DNA of 64,000 bases from Brachyspira sp. SAP_772 (GCF_009755885.1 NZ_VYIX01000001.1:62001-126000), one strand, 5' to 3'. Numbered from the stretch's first letter, positions 34,977 through 44,686 are shown. Notes: generated from the letters alone by a model not told the origin. Translations and numbers: made by a program.

Positions 34977-35690
34977 ATCTCTCTGTAATACGGTTGTGAA
35001 AATATATTCGCTTCCTATGTAATTGGCTATAACGGTATATAAAGGAATATTATCTATTGTAAATATTGTAGCATTCATCATCAAAATGGCATCACCATCT
35101 TTAATAGAAAGGATTTTTGCCATATCTGATGGAGCATTGATTGCTTCAAAAGTATATTTACCATAGCTAATTTTTATGTTGTATTGATTTTCATATAGAT
35201 TGAATAATGAAGTGTTTGGGGATACGAATTTATCTATATCGGGGCAGAGTTTTTCATTTATGTATGTTTTTTCATAACATACTATTTTATTTTCAGCTAA
35301 TCTTAATCTCTCTATAAAAAATACTGATTCGTTTTTTTTTAATTCCATTTTATTTACAATATCATCATCTGGAATAATTTTTTCTGCTCTATACACTATG
35401 CTTCTAGGAGTTTTATTTTCTCTTTTAGAAATTTCACTAAAGCTTTCAATAGAAGCTAGTTTATAATCCAACTTTTTTTCTTTAACATATGTAGCTATAC
35501 CGCTTTTTGAATATAAAATACCTTCATATTTAAGTTTAGACAAAGCCTTTCTTAATGTATCTCTGCTTACATTATATGATTTTAATAAATCTTCTTCTTT
35601 AGGTATTCTGTCTCCTCTTTTCCACACTCCATTATTTATTTTCTTTAAAATATCATCATATACTTTTTTATATAGAAAATTATTGCTCAT
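34974..35690 (-). CDS. GntR-family transcriptional regulator, HutC/UTRA type
   Basis: A 238-aa regulator. The N-terminal winged helix-turn-helix (YDDILKKINNGVWKRGDRIPKEEDLLKSYNVSRDTLRKAL) has the GntR 'P.E..L...VSR.T.RKAL' pattern. The C-terminal UTRA ligand domain follows (about residues 90-235). HutC/UTRA repressors bind a sugar-phosphate-like effector and release palindromic operators. Its 3' end overlaps operator O2, and the regulated permease operon starts just downstream on the same strand. A lipoprotein gene lies 33 bp upstream and may be co-transcribed. Confidence 0.92.
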   Translation of the reverse strand: MSNNFLYKKVYDDILKKINNGVWKRGDRIPKEEDLLKSYNVSRDTLRKALSKLKYEGILYSKSGIATYVKEKKLDYKLASIESFSEISKRENKTPRSIVYRAEKIIPDDDIVNKMELKKNESVFFIERLRLAENKIVCYEKTYINEKLCPDIDKFVSPNTSLFNLYENQYNIKISYGKYTFEAINAPSDMAKILSIKDGDAILMMNATIFTIDNIPLYTVIANYIGSEYIFTTVLQRD

Positions 35691-35723
35691 AATAAAACTC
35701 TATTGTTGAATTTTCAAAAATTA

Positions 35724-36275
35724 TTAATAATATCTAAGAGATATACTTCCTCTTTTTATTGTAATAGTTACTGTAGAATTGCTTAATTTTAATTCTATAT
35801 CATTATTTCTTTTTTTATCTTCTCCTATAGTCCAAGCCCTATATTGCGGTTCAAATAATCCTACCTTTGTAGATCCAAATCGATTTTTCTTTCCTAAGAA
35901 TACTTGAACATCATAATATTTTATTACTATGCCGTCATTTCCCTTTATAGTTTCTTCTGTAATTTTTAAAGGTGCTACTAATGAAGAGTTTTTTATTTCA
36001 TTTTCTGTCATATTTTCTATATTATCAGCATTTAATACATAATATTTTTTTCCGTTTATATATATAGATTGTACTTCAGAATCCGAGCCATATTTTACAA
36101 TTTCATCTTCTGATGTTTCTTCCTTAATATCATTATTTTCTTTTGTTTCAGATTTGTTATTATCACTGATTTCTGTTTTATTATCTTTTATATTGTTACT
36201 ATCTTTTGCTGTTTCTAGTGTCCTGCATCCAACGGTACATAAAATAATAATAATAGTTATAATCTTTTTGAGCAT
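35724..36275 (-). CDS. Hypothetical lipoprotein
   Basis: 183 aa. MLKKIITIIIILCTVGCRTLE is a lipoprotein signal with the lipid-acceptor cysteine at C17 (TVGC). The next 45 residues are a charged, Asn/Glu-rich linker. A mainly beta C-terminal domain follows, with a DVQVFLGKKNRFGSTKVGLFEPQYRAW segment. No family is recognised. It is probably anchored in the outer or inner membrane. It lies upstream of gntR on the same strand with a 33-bp gap. Confidence 0.75.
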   Translation of the reverse strand: MLKKIITIIIILCTVGCRTLETAKDSNNIKDNKTEISDNNKSETKENNDIKEETSEDEIVKYGSDSEVQSIYINGKKYYVLNADNIENMTENEIKNSSLVAPLKITEETIKGNDGIVIKYYDVQVFLGKKNRFGSTKVGLFEPQYRAWTIGEDKKRNNDIELKLSNSTVTITIKRGSISLRYY

Positions 36276-36442
36276 CTACTTTAACCTCCGAATTATTATA
36301 TATATAAATCAAAAATAACAACTATTGTAAAAAGCAATATATATATTTTCGGTAAATTTATAAAATGTATTATAAATATTTAAATTTTACAATTTTTTAA
36401 AAATGTATTACAATATCAAATATAGAGAGAGGTTATTAATTT

Positions 36443-37417
36443 ATGAATAGATATGATAATATGATTTTTAATAGATGCGGAAGAAGCGGTTTAAAATTGC
36501 CTATAATATCTCTTGGATTATGGCATAATTTTGGTGAGAATTGTGATTATAATAACATGAAAGATATTATAAATACTGCTTTTGATAATGGTATAACACA
36601 TTTTGATTTGGCTAATAATTATGGTCCTCCGTATGGTGCTGCTGAAATTAATATGGGTAAAATTTTGAACGATGGTTTTAATAAATATAGAGATGAAATT
36701 ATCATAAGTACTAAAGCAGGCTATGATATGTGGGATGGGCCTTATGGAGATTGGGGCAGTAAAAAATATATAATAGCGAGCATTAATCAAAGCTTAAAAA
36801 GATTAAATCTTGAGTATGTGGATATATTTTATCATCATAGAATGGACAATGAAACTCCTCTTGAAGAGACTATGGAGGCATTAACTAGAATAGTAAAAGA
36901 TGGTAAAGCTTTATATGTTGGGCTTTCCAATTATGATGGAGCTGCTATGGAGAGAGCTGCTAAAATATTAACCTATGCTAATGTGCCTTTTATAATTAAT
37001 CAAAATAGATATTCTATATTCGATAGAACTATAGAAAATAATGGGCTTAAACTAAAGGCAAAGAAATTATCAAAAGGAATAATAGCTTATAGTCCTCTTG
37101 CTCAGGGCTTACTTACAGATAAATATATTGATGGCATACCAAGTGATAGTAGAATAGCTGCAGATGGAAGATACTTAAAAAAAGATGCTATCACAAGAGA
37201 TAGATTAAGACAGATAAAAGAACTTAATGATTTAGCTAAGGAGAGGGGAGAGACTTTAGCACAAATGGCTTTGAGATGGGTGTTAAAAGATGAAGAGATT
37301 ACAAGCGTTTTAATAGGAGCTTCTAAACCTAGCCAAATAATAGAAAATCTTCAAATAATTAATAAAAACAATTTAACAGATTTTGAACTTAAAAAAATTG
37401 ATGATATAACTTTATAA
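36443..37417 (+). CDS. Aldo/keto reductase (YghZ-like)
   Basis: A 324-aa (beta/alpha)8 NADPH oxidoreductase. Catalytic tetrad residues can be placed: D and Y in FDLANNYGPPYGAAE, K in ISTKAGYDMW, H in YHHRMD. The C-terminal cofactor region is SVLIGASKPSQIIENL. The GRSGLKLP start and the insert around GPYGDWGSKKY match YghZ-type L-glyceraldehyde-3-phosphate reductases. GAGAGAGG precedes the ATG. It is monocistronic, ending at a bidirectional terminator. The physiological substrate is unknown. Confidence 0.9.
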   Translation: MNRYDNMIFNRCGRSGLKLPIISLGLWHNFGENCDYNNMKDIINTAFDNGITHFDLANNYGPPYGAAEINMGKILNDGFNKYRDEIIISTKAGYDMWDGPYGDWGSKKYIIASINQSLKRLNLEYVDIFYHHRMDNETPLEETMEALTRIVKDGKALYVGLSNYDGAAMERAAKILTYANVPFIINQNRYSIFDRTIENNGLKLKAKKLSKGIIAYSPLAQGLLTDKYIDGIPSDSRIAADGRYLKKDAITRDRLRQIKELNDLAKERGETLAQMALRWVLKDEEITSVLIGASKPSQIIENLQIINKNNLTDFELKKIDDITL

Positions 37418-37465
37418 GTAGGGTAGAGAGTATACAATTCAATAAATTAAGAAAATTATATTATA

Positions 37466-37505
37466 AAAGCCTATGATAGATTTAAATAAAAATATCATAG
37501 GCTTT
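37466..37505. terminator. Bidirectional terminator between the aldo/keto reductase and TPR giant
   Basis: A perfect 13-bp stem AAAGCCTATGATA / TATCATAGGCTTT with a 14-nt loop. T-rich tails lie on both strands. Confidence 0.9.
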
Positions 37506-37525
37506 ATTATCGTTTTATAATAGTT

Positions 37526-40500
37526 TTAGTTTAAGTTAAACATAGTCTTTGGTATATAATCATCTATAATAACATTATTTTTCAAGTTTCTCCTGCTTTG
37601 TATAGCCATTATATTATATTTTGAAGCACCAATATTTTGATTGTCTATATTAACAGTTCTTTTTTCAGCCATATCCAAATCTATATTAGATGTTCTTAAT
37701 TGGTCAAAATATTCACTAGCAACAACAAAGTTCTTGAAAGCCATCTGTTCATTTTCTATTTGGTTGCTTACAACAGAGTTATAAGCATAGGATACACCTA
37801 TATTATTATGTAGGCTAGCTAAATAACTAATAAACATAAAGTCTTTTTCTGTACGCATTTCAAATTTGTCTCTTCTGCTTTCCAATGCCTTATTTAAAGC
37901 ATTTCTATAAAAACCATTAGCCAAATTAGCCCTATCCAAATGAAGAAGAGAATTACCTAAAGCATATGATACAATGCTGTTATCGGGGTCTTTGTAGAAT
38001 AAATCATTAAATCCCTGAAAAGCCAAATCGTATTCTTCATCTAAATAATATAACCAAGATAAATTATAAAGCAATTGATCGCTTCTCAAATCTGGAGCTA
38101 AATTATCATAAGCTATCTTATAATGTTCTTTTGCCTTTTTATAATCATTATCCTGATAAAAATACAAATTAGCTAAATTAAAATTAGCATCTGGGTATAA
38201 ACTATTTTTTTCTAATGCTAATTTGAAATTATTAATAGCACTTCCGTATTCTTTTAAGTTATAATATATTTGTCCAAGCATATTATACACATATTCTTCT
38301 CCGCCATTATAAGGATTAGAAGTATATAAAGGTAGTGCTGAGTTTATTAATATCTCTTTAGCTCTATCATAATGTTTTAATCTAGCTTCATAATCTGCAT
38401 ATCCAACAATAGATTCTAAATTGTTTGTATATTTTGCTAATAATTTTTCAAACAATGTTCTAGCACCATAAAAATCATCTTTGTCCAATAAATATTTTGC
38501 TAATTTAGGATAAACTTCATCATCTATATATCCGCTTTTTAATCTATTTATATGATTTTGCAAATCTTTAACATCTTGATAATTGTCTTGATATATTCTT
38601 ATTAGCATTACTCTCTTTCTTGGTATAACATCATCTCCAAATCTGTTTATCATTTCCCTATAATTCTCATAAGCATTGTCATAATAATTAGGCTCTACTA
38701 AATTTTTTGCTCTGCTTATCATAAGAACGCCAAGGTCATCATATATTCTCTTTAAATCTTTTTCTTTATCAGTATAAGTCATCAAATTATTATACAACTC
38801 TTCACCGCTGTTATAATCTTCTTTTGATAATTCTTTTTCTCCCTTAGTTCTATAATAATATCCAAATAAAAGTCTAGTATCAATATTTCTAGGTTTTATA
38901 TCCACAGATGCTTCTAACTTTTTTAGGGCATAATCAAAAGCAAATCTATCTGTATATTCTTTTGCATATCTATTATACCATTTTATTTTTCTAGGAGTTA
39001 GTCTATCACCCTTAGCAAAATTTCTCTCTGCCTCATCAAATTGACTATTGTATATATTTTCTAATCCCATTTTGAAATATCTATTAGCTAAAACAGGTTT
39101 ATATATAAATTGATATGAAAATAATACTACTCCTACAAATAATACTAAGAATATCGCAGCAACTCTTATTATTTTAGCATATTCTTTTAATGAGCTAGGA
39201 ATAGGTATAATATCTAATAATCCGCCTCTAGAATCTGAAATACTTAAGCCTAATTCATTATTAATAAAATCTGTTATATATTCATTAGACTCACCTTTCT
39301 CTAAAGCTTTTAATAATTTTTGCATAGATGCTCTAGAGAGTTTTTCATTTAATATAGCATCTAAAACATGGTGTCTAGTAATAGGAGATAATCTTTTTAT
39401 ATTGTCTATAACTTCATCATCATTGATATCTTTGTCAACATCATCATATTTGGATTCTCCTAAACTGTCAGCAGAATCTGGAGAAGGAAGTGTATTTTCT
39501 TCTTCAATTACTCTTACATTGCCTGCAACATTTCCAACCATTAAATTATCATCAGCATTTTCTAAACTATTATCTGTGCTATTTTCTGATTCATCTTGAG
39601 TTTTAATATCATCATCTAATATGCTATCTAAATCATCTAAGTTGTCGGTGTCATCTTCTTTAGCATCTTCTTTTTTGTCATCAGTATCATCATCTAATAT
39701 GCTATCTAAATCGTCTAAATTGTCGATGTCATCTTCTTTAGCTTCTTCTTTTTTGTTATCAGTATCATCATCTAATATGCTATCTAAATCGTCTAAATTA
39801 TTAGTGTCATCTTCTTTAGCTTCTTCTTTTTTGTCATTAGTATCATCATCTAATATGCTATCTAAATCGTCTAAATTATTAGTATCATCTTCTTTAGCTT
39901 CTTCTTTTTTGTCATCAGTATCGTCATCTAATATACTTTCTAAGTCGTCTAAATTATCAGTGTCATCTTCTTTAGCTTCTTCTTTTTTGTTATCAGTATC
40001 ATCATCTAATATGCTTTCTAAGTCGTCTAAATTGTCGGTGTCATCTTCTTTAGCTTCTTCACTTTTGTCATCAGTATCATCATCCAATATACTTTCTAAA
40101 TCGTCTAAGTTGTCAATGTCATCTTCTTTAGTTTCTTCTTTTTTATCATCAGTATCATCATCTAATATGCTTTCTAAGTCGTCTAAATTATCAGTATCCT
40201 CTTCTTTAGAATCTTTCTCAAGAGTATTGTCATCATCTAATATGCTTTCTAAGTCATCTAAATCATCCAGATTACTGTCATTATTAATAATTTCTTCTTC
40301 TAATGTATCATCTAAATCATTTACTAAATCGTCTGGTAAATTATCTGCTAAATTATCAATATCATCTGTTATTGTTTCTTCTATACCATCATTAGCATTA
40401 CTATAATCATCTAAAGTTTCAGGCAAAGGTAAATCATCTAATACAGGAAGGTCTGGAATATTATTGTTTAATTTATTATCAGCAGAATTATTAATTTCAG

Positions 40501-41209
40501 AATTAATTTTATTTTCTAATTCTTTATCTCTAGGCAAATCTAAATTATTTAAATCTACGTCTATATTTTCATCATTGTCTGCATTATTAGCTGTTTCTAA
40601 ATCATCAGGTAATCCCAAATCATCAGGCAAACCTAAATCATCATCAATGCTATCAGGCAAATCTAAGTCGTCCAACTCTATTTTTTCATCATTGTCTGCA
40701 TTATTAGCTGTTTCTAAATCATCAGGTAATCCCAAATCATCAGGCAAACCTAAATCATCATCAATGCTATCAGGCAAATCTAAGTCATCCAACTCTATCT
40801 TTTCATCATTATCTGCATTATTAGCCGTTTCTAAATCGTCAGGCAATCCCAAATCATCTGCTAAGCCTAAATCATCATTAACACTTTCAGGTAAATCCAA
40901 ATTATCTAACTCAATCTTTTCATCATTATCTGCATTATTAGTTGTTTCTAAATCATCAGGCAATCCCAAGTCATCAGATAACCCCAAATCATCATTAATT
41001 TTATCAGGCAAATCTAAGTTATCTAAATTATCTAAATCATCTATAGACGGTACATCATCATTATTTTGTGTAGAATTCGCCATATATTCATCTGTAAATA
41101 CTGACTTAAAATTGTTATAGTCTTGTTGTGATAATTCTTTTGGGAGTTCTTTGTTTCCTATTATAAAAGCTAAACTTCCTAATCTTTCTAAATCTTCGAT
41201 TTTTGGCAT
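37526..41209 (-). CDS. Large membrane-anchored TPR protein with acidic tandem repeats
   Basis: About 1227 aa, taking the ATG at 41209 rather than an in-frame TTG two codons earlier. After an N-terminal helical block there are four near-identical 39-residue repeats (LGLPDDLETANNADNDEKIE type). A short linker is followed by nine 26-residue repeats (DDLESILDDDTDDKKEEAKE type). All are strongly acidic and presumably disordered. A helical region (SPITRHHVLDAILNEKLSR) precedes one membrane segment (IIRVAAIFLVLFVGVVLFSYQF). The remaining 500 residues are tetratricopeptide repeats, probably exported. It could be a scaffold linking cytoplasmic and periplasmic machinery. Partner unknown. Confidence 0.85.
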   Translation of the reverse strand: MPKIEDLERLGSLAFIIGNKELPKELSQQDYNNFKSVFTDEYMANSTQNNDDVPSIDDLDNLDNLDLPDKINDDLGLSDDLGLPDDLETTNNADNDEKIELDNLDLPESVNDDLGLADDLGLPDDLETANNADNDEKIELDDLDLPDSIDDDLGLPDDLGLPDDLETANNADNDEKIELDDLDLPDSIDDDLGLPDDLGLPDDLETANNADNDENIDVDLNNLDLPRDKELENKINSEINNSADNKLNNNIPDLPVLDDLPLPETLDDYSNANDGIEETITDDIDNLADNLPDDLVNDLDDTLEEEIINNDSNLDDLDDLESILDDDNTLEKDSKEEDTDNLDDLESILDDDTDDKKEETKEDDIDNLDDLESILDDDTDDKSEEAKEDDTDNLDDLESILDDDTDNKKEEAKEDDTDNLDDLESILDDDTDDKKEEAKEDDTNNLDDLDSILDDDTNDKKEEAKEDDTNNLDDLDSILDDDTDNKKEEAKEDDIDNLDDLDSILDDDTDDKKEDAKEDDTDNLDDLDSILDDDIKTQDESENSTDNSLENADDNLMVGNVAGNVRVIEEENTLPSPDSADSLGESKYDDVDKDINDDEVIDNIKRLSPITRHHVLDAILNEKLSRASMQKLLKALEKGESNEYITDFINNELGLSISDSRGGLLDIIPIPSSLKEYAKIIRVAAIFLVLFVGVVLFSYQFIYKPVLANRYFKMGLENIYNSQFDEAERNFAKGDRLTPRKIKWYNRYAKEYTDRFAFDYALKKLEASVDIKPRNIDTRLLFGYYYRTKGEKELSKEDYNSGEELYNNLMTYTDKEKDLKRIYDDLGVLMISRAKNLVEPNYYDNAYENYREMINRFGDDVIPRKRVMLIRIYQDNYQDVKDLQNHINRLKSGYIDDEVYPKLAKYLLDKDDFYGARTLFEKLLAKYTNNLESIVGYADYEARLKHYDRAKEILINSALPLYTSNPYNGGEEYVYNMLGQIYYNLKEYGSAINNFKLALEKNSLYPDANFNLANLYFYQDNDYKKAKEHYKIAYDNLAPDLRSDQLLYNLSWLYYLDEEYDLAFQGFNDLFYKDPDNSIVSYALGNSLLHLDRANLANGFYRNALNKALESRRDKFEMRTEKDFMFISYLASLHNNIGVSYAYNSVVSNQIENEQMAFKNFVVASEYFDQLRTSNIDLDMAEKRTVNIDNQNIGASKYNIMAIQSRRNLKNNVIIDDYIPKTMFNLN
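39610..40260 (-). repeat. Nine tandem 78-bp coding repeats (26 aa)
   Basis: Each unit encodes DDL(E/D)SILDDDT followed by a Lys/Glu segment and ending DDTDNL. Internal units differ by only a few bases, implying recent expansion or gene conversion. Confidence 0.9.
40560..41010 (-). repeat. Four tandem 117-bp coding repeats (39 aa)
   Basis: Units encode DDLGLPDDLGLPDDLETANN followed by ADNDEKIELDDLDLPDSI. The two central copies are nearly identical in DNA. Confidence 0.9.
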
Positions 41210-41309
41210 ATTCAATATCTATAAACTGTATTCACATATTGATTATAGTAAAATATAAAAAATATGTCAACTTCATTATCGGTTAATAAATAAAATACAA
41301 TAGAATATT

Positions 41310-41735
41310 TTATTTATTAATTTTATTAACTATTTCAATTTGTTTTTTACATTTGTCTATTTCAATATTATTTCTTCTTTTCTCTTCAATATTAATAGTC
41401 ATCTGTTTGCTTAATTTTTCTATCTTTTCGTTCAATACTGAAACATCAATATCTTTTGGATATATAGCTTTTTCTGCTAAAACACCAATAACATTTTGAG
41501 TTACTTCGGTAATACCGCCTTCCACATATAGATTTATTAACTTATCCTCTTCATCATATATTCTAAGCTCTCCATAAGATATGCTTACTATATACGGGCA
41601 ATGATCTGTATATATAGAAACATATCCATTTACAGAAGGCAATTCTATATGATCTATTTTTATGGACCTTAAAATAGGACCCTCTTTAGTTATTACTGAA
41701 CATACTAATGTTTTTTTATTATTTTTTGTAGCCAT
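41310..41735 (-). CDS. atpC: F-type ATP synthase epsilon subunit-like protein
   Basis: 141 aa. The N-terminal 85 residues have the epsilon beta-sandwich pattern (VITKEGPILRSIKIDHIELPSVNGYVSI, then YVEGGITEVTQNVIGVLAEKA). A C-terminal helical hairpin follows (VSVLNEKIEKLSKQM...). Epsilon normally sits at the end of the atp operon and inhibits or couples F1. Here no other ATP synthase gene is within the window, and its neighbours are a small membrane protein and a thioesterase. It may be displaced from the operon or may serve another rotary enzyme. The gene symbol reflects family only. Confidence 0.78.
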   Translation of the reverse strand: MATKNNKKTLVCSVITKEGPILRSIKIDHIELPSVNGYVSIYTDHCPYIVSISYGELRIYDEEDKLINLYVEGGITEVTQNVIGVLAEKAIYPKDIDVSVLNEKIEKLSKQMTINIEEKRRNNIEIDKCKKQIEIVNKINK

Positions 41736-41746
41736 ATTTCTAAACT

Positions 41747-42055
41747 CTAAATTATTTTTTTATATTTTAAAACAATAATAAAAAATATCAATGATAATAT
41801 AAATAAAATAAAAAATATAAAAGATACTATAAGTAGAAATTTTATAACGATTTTTAATGAATTAATCTCTTTGCTAAAATAATCCATATACCCACTCATT
41901 TTAGCATCAACTCTTTCGAGCATAAGTTTCTCAGTTTCATCTAACTTTTTATACATATTTTTGGCTTTATTTTCTAGGCTGTTTCCTTTTATAATATCAC
42001 CAACCATATTTGCAGAAGATAAAACAGTAAGTACTATATTAATCCAGTTCATCAT
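41747..42055 (-). CDS. Small hypothetical protein with C-terminal membrane anchor
   Basis: 102 aa. It begins MMNWINIVLTVLSSANMVGD (weakly hydrophobic). A charged helix follows (NKAKNMYKKLDETEKLML-like), and the protein ends in a strong transmembrane segment (FLLIVSFIFFILFILSLIFFIIVL). It lies 11 bp upstream of the epsilon-like gene and 17 bp downstream of ybgC on the same strand, so a three-gene operon is likely. It might be a membrane partner. Function unknown. Confidence 0.65.
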   Translation of the reverse strand: MMNWINIVLTVLSSANMVGDIIKGNSLENKAKNMYKKLDETEKLMLERVDAKMSGYMDYFSKEINSLKIVIKFLLIVSFIFFILFILSLIFFIIVLKYKKII

Positions 42056-42072
42056 ATTTTTTATTATCCTTT

Positions 42073-42483
42073 TTATTTTCCTTTAGCCATTATATTGTAT
42101 AAGTAATCATCAGGTTTAACTATATCACCATTCTTATTTATAAAAGGATGAAGTGTATATCCTGTTGTATGAAGTATATCAGGGTTACTCTTGTTTCTAA
42201 TTTCATATTTTAATTTTAATGAAACATTTTTTAATTTATCTACAGATGTATGAACCACAATTAAATCATCATATTTTATTGATATTTTATAATCTATAAA
42301 AACTTCTTTTACAGGTAAATATATACCATAAGCTTCCATTTCTTTATATGAAATTCCTAATTCTCTTAAAAGCTCAGTTCTTCCTATTTCAAAAAATTTA
42401 AGATAATTAGCATGATAAACTATTCCCATTTGATCAGTATCAGCATATATTATTCTTATTTCAGTTTTATTAACATGCGGCAT
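42073..42483 (-). CDS. ybgC: YbgC-type acyl-CoA thioesterase (hot-dog fold)
   Basis: A 136-aa 4HBT-family protein. The active-site region YADTDQMGIVYHANYLKFFEIGR matches the conserved 'D(T/A)DxxGxVYHxxYLxFFExxR' of YbgC/FadM with its catalytic Asp. It hydrolyses acyl-CoA thioesters and is often tied to Tol-Pal or phospholipid metabolism. No tol genes are nearby. It is the first gene of a probable operon with the small membrane protein and the epsilon-like gene. TTCTCCTT on the plus strand marks its AAGGAG. Confidence 0.9.
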   Translation of the reverse strand: MPHVNKTEIRIIYADTDQMGIVYHANYLKFFEIGRTELLRELGISYKEMEAYGIYLPVKEVFIDYKISIKYDDLIVVHTSVDKLKNVSLKLKYEIRNKSNPDILHTTGYTLHPFINKNGDIVKPDDYLYNIMAKGK

Positions 42484-42661
42484 ATTTTTTCTATTCTCCT
42501 TAAAAAATAGTACTTATAGAGTAATATAAAATTATTATAACATAATTATAAAAAATTATAATAGTTATTTATTTGAAATAGAAGAAATATTTTACTATAA
42601 TAGTATTGTATAAATATTTAAATATGTTATAGTTAATTTAGTTGTATATAAGGAGCAATGA

Positions 42662-43405
42662 ATGGATAAAGTAAAGGCTGTATTAATAGAGAATGACTCT
42701 AATATTATAGGAAAATATGAAAATGGGCTTTCGGCATCTTTTGATATAACTACTTTTAAAGATACTCATTCATCTATGTCATATATTATCAAAAATAATA
42801 TAGATATTTATTTTTATATGATAAGATATAATGAAAAAGATGAAAATAGTATTAGCTTTTTTGCTGATAAAATAAAAGATATTAATCCTCAGATAAAATT
42901 AGTAATTATAGAAGCTGAAGATGATTTTGATAATAATAAATATCCTTATGCTATAATTTTTAATAAGAAATCTGAGATGAGTTATATTAATAATATGCTT
43001 TTACAGTATGTTAATAATAATGAGAGTTCACAAAGAAGACAATATTCTAGAGTAAATTGGCCTTTAAATGTTATAATAGCTTATAAAGATAAAATGCGCG
43101 GCACTATGGAAAGAAATATATTATCTATTAGCGGTAATGGTGCTTATATTCGCTCTGATATTAATATTCCAAATAAAGGTGAGATGTTAGGGCTTACTAT
43201 TTCTTTTAAGGATTTTAAATTATTTACTGAGGCTAAAGTTGTTTTCATCAATAATGGCTCAGAAAGACCTAATTTCCCTAAAGGTTTTGCCGTGCAATTT
43301 ATTGATATTGGAGTAGCTTCTCAAAAGATTATTGACCAGATTATTAGAGATAAATTATTACAAGAAATATTGATAGAATATGAAGATGAAAACTTCTCAT
43401 CATAA
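42662..43405 (+). CDS. PilZ-domain protein with receiver-like N-terminus
   Basis: 247 aa. Residues of about 1-115 have a receiver-like alpha/beta pattern (KVKAVLIENDSNIIGKYENGLSASFDIT) but lack a clear phosphorylatable Asp triad. The PilZ domain follows with the c-di-GMP motif RRQYSR at about 124 and SISGNGAYI further on. The usual D/NxSxxG is here LSISGNG. It is likely a c-di-GMP effector affecting motility. AAGGAG precedes the ATG. It is followed 12 bp later by the cyclo-ligase gene. Confidence 0.82.
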   Translation: MDKVKAVLIENDSNIIGKYENGLSASFDITTFKDTHSSMSYIIKNNIDIYFYMIRYNEKDENSISFFADKIKDINPQIKLVIIEAEDDFDNNKYPYAIIFNKKSEMSYINNMLLQYVNNNESSQRRQYSRVNWPLNVIIAYKDKMRGTMERNILSISGNGAYIRSDINIPNKGEMLGLTISFKDFKLFTEAKVVFINNGSERPNFPKGFAVQFIDIGVASQKIIDQIIRDKLLQEILIEYEDENFSS

Positions 43406-43417
43406 TTAAAAATTAAA

Positions 43418-43999
43418 GTGCTTATAAAAGAAGAGAAACAAATTTTAAGAAAATCATTAAAACTTATACGAAGTAAGTTAGATAGTAATTTTATAGAGAG
43501 TAGGGCTAGTATAATTACTAATAAATTATTTAATATAGTAGATATAAATAAATTTAGAGAAGTTTGTTTATATATAGATTTTGCTAATGAAGTTCCTACA
43601 AAAAATATCATAGAGAAACTCTTAAATAAAAATATTAAAGTATCAGCTCCATATATAATAGATGATCATAATATGACATTGAAATATATAGAAGATTATA
43701 ATAAAGATATTAATTTTAATACGAAGTTTGGTAATGGTGAGCCATTTGCACATTGTAAAGATTGTAATGTAGAAAATGTAGCAATGTTTATAATACCAGC
43801 TTTAGGATTTGATGAACATTGTAATAGAATAGGATTTGGAAGAGGTTATTATGATAATATTCTAAAAGAAAATAAAAATGCTCTGAGAATAGGGCTTTCA
43901 TACGATTATCAAATACTTCCTGTTTTACCTAAAGATGATAATGATGAAATATTAGACATTATAATAAGCGAAAATAAAGTAATAACAGCTATATTTTAA
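43418..43999 (+). CDS. 5-formyltetrahydrofolate cyclo-ligase
   Basis: 193 aa from a GTG start. The ATP- and folate-binding signature near the C-terminus reads GFDEHCNRIGFGRGYYDN, and the N-terminus has the LRKSLKLIRSKL helix. It converts 5-formyl-THF to 5,10-methenyl-THF, protecting one-carbon metabolism from the inhibitory 5-formyl form. The start codon is followed closely by IKEEKQILRK, typical of the family. The stop overlaps the convergent cheW stop by 4 bp. Confidence 0.9.
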   Translation: MLIKEEKQILRKSLKLIRSKLDSNFIESRASIITNKLFNIVDINKFREVCLYIDFANEVPTKNIIEKLLNKNIKVSAPYIIDDHNMTLKYIEDYNKDINFNTKFGNGEPFAHCKDCNVENVAMFIIPALGFDEHCNRIGFGRGYYDNILKENKNALRIGLSYDYQILPVLPKDDNDEILDIIISENKVITAIF

Positions 44000-44505
44000 T
44001 TTTCTATATTTTCTTCTGTATCGTCATCATCGCCAACTATTAATTTTTCTAAGTCAAGAACAACCAATAATTTATCTTCTAATTTAGCTACACCTTTAAT
44101 ATATTTTTGACCTATTCCAGACAACATAGGAGGAGGCGGCTGTATGTTAGAAGTAGCAATAGATACTACTTTAGAAATAGCATCTATAATAATACCCATA
44201 TCTACATCATCTATTTTTACTATAATAATACCAGTATTTTTGTCGCCCTCATTTTCTTCTAAGTTAAATCTCTTTTTAAGATCAACTATTGGAATAATAT
44301 TTCCTCTAAGGTTAATAACACCTTCAACATAATCTGGGGCATTAGGTATTAATGTTATTTTTTCCATTTTAATAATTTCTTTAGCCTGCATAATGTCTAT
44401 AGCATATTCATTATTACCTAATCTAAAAGTAACTAGGTTAATACTATTTTCTACATCAACCTTATTCTCATTATTTTCAATAGGTTGTTGTTCTATTTCA
44501 GCCAT
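43996..44505 (-). CDS. cheW: Chemotaxis coupling protein CheW
   Basis: A 169-aa CheW-domain protein linking receptors and CheA. The core LVTFRLGNNEYAIDIMQAKEIIKMEKI is followed by VEGVINLRGNIIPIVDLKKRF, the hallmark of CheW. An acidic tail (GDDDDTEENIEN) is present. An in-frame ATG five codons upstream overlaps GGAGG, which is the ribosome binding site for the ATG at 44505, so the shorter start is chosen. No other chemotaxis kinase gene is adjacent. The receptors in this window could couple through it. Confidence 0.94.
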   Translation of the reverse strand: MAEIEQQPIENNENKVDVENSINLVTFRLGNNEYAIDIMQAKEIIKMEKITLIPNAPDYVEGVINLRGNIIPIVDLKKRFNLEENEGDKNTGIIIVKIDDVDMGIIIDAISKVVSIATSNIQPPPPMLSGIGQKYIKGVAKLEDKLLVVLDLEKLIVGDDDDTEENIEN

Positions 44506-44686
44506 ATATAATGCCTCCATATATTTTTGCAGTTATTAGATTATCGGAAATATATTTGCAAAATTAATAAATATTGTTTTTATCATTAGTGTTATATTTT
44601 ATTACGTTTTTATTAAAAAGTCAATAAAATGTATTTTGATGTTTTTGAGGTATATATTATTAAAAAATATATGTATTTATAAATAT

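Noticed and set aside
39621..41120. Long serine-rich plus-strand reading frames opposite the acidic-repeat protein
   Set aside because: They are mirror frames of the Asp/Leu/Glu repeats on the minus strand (TCA/TCT codons), without ribosome binding sites or family similarity.
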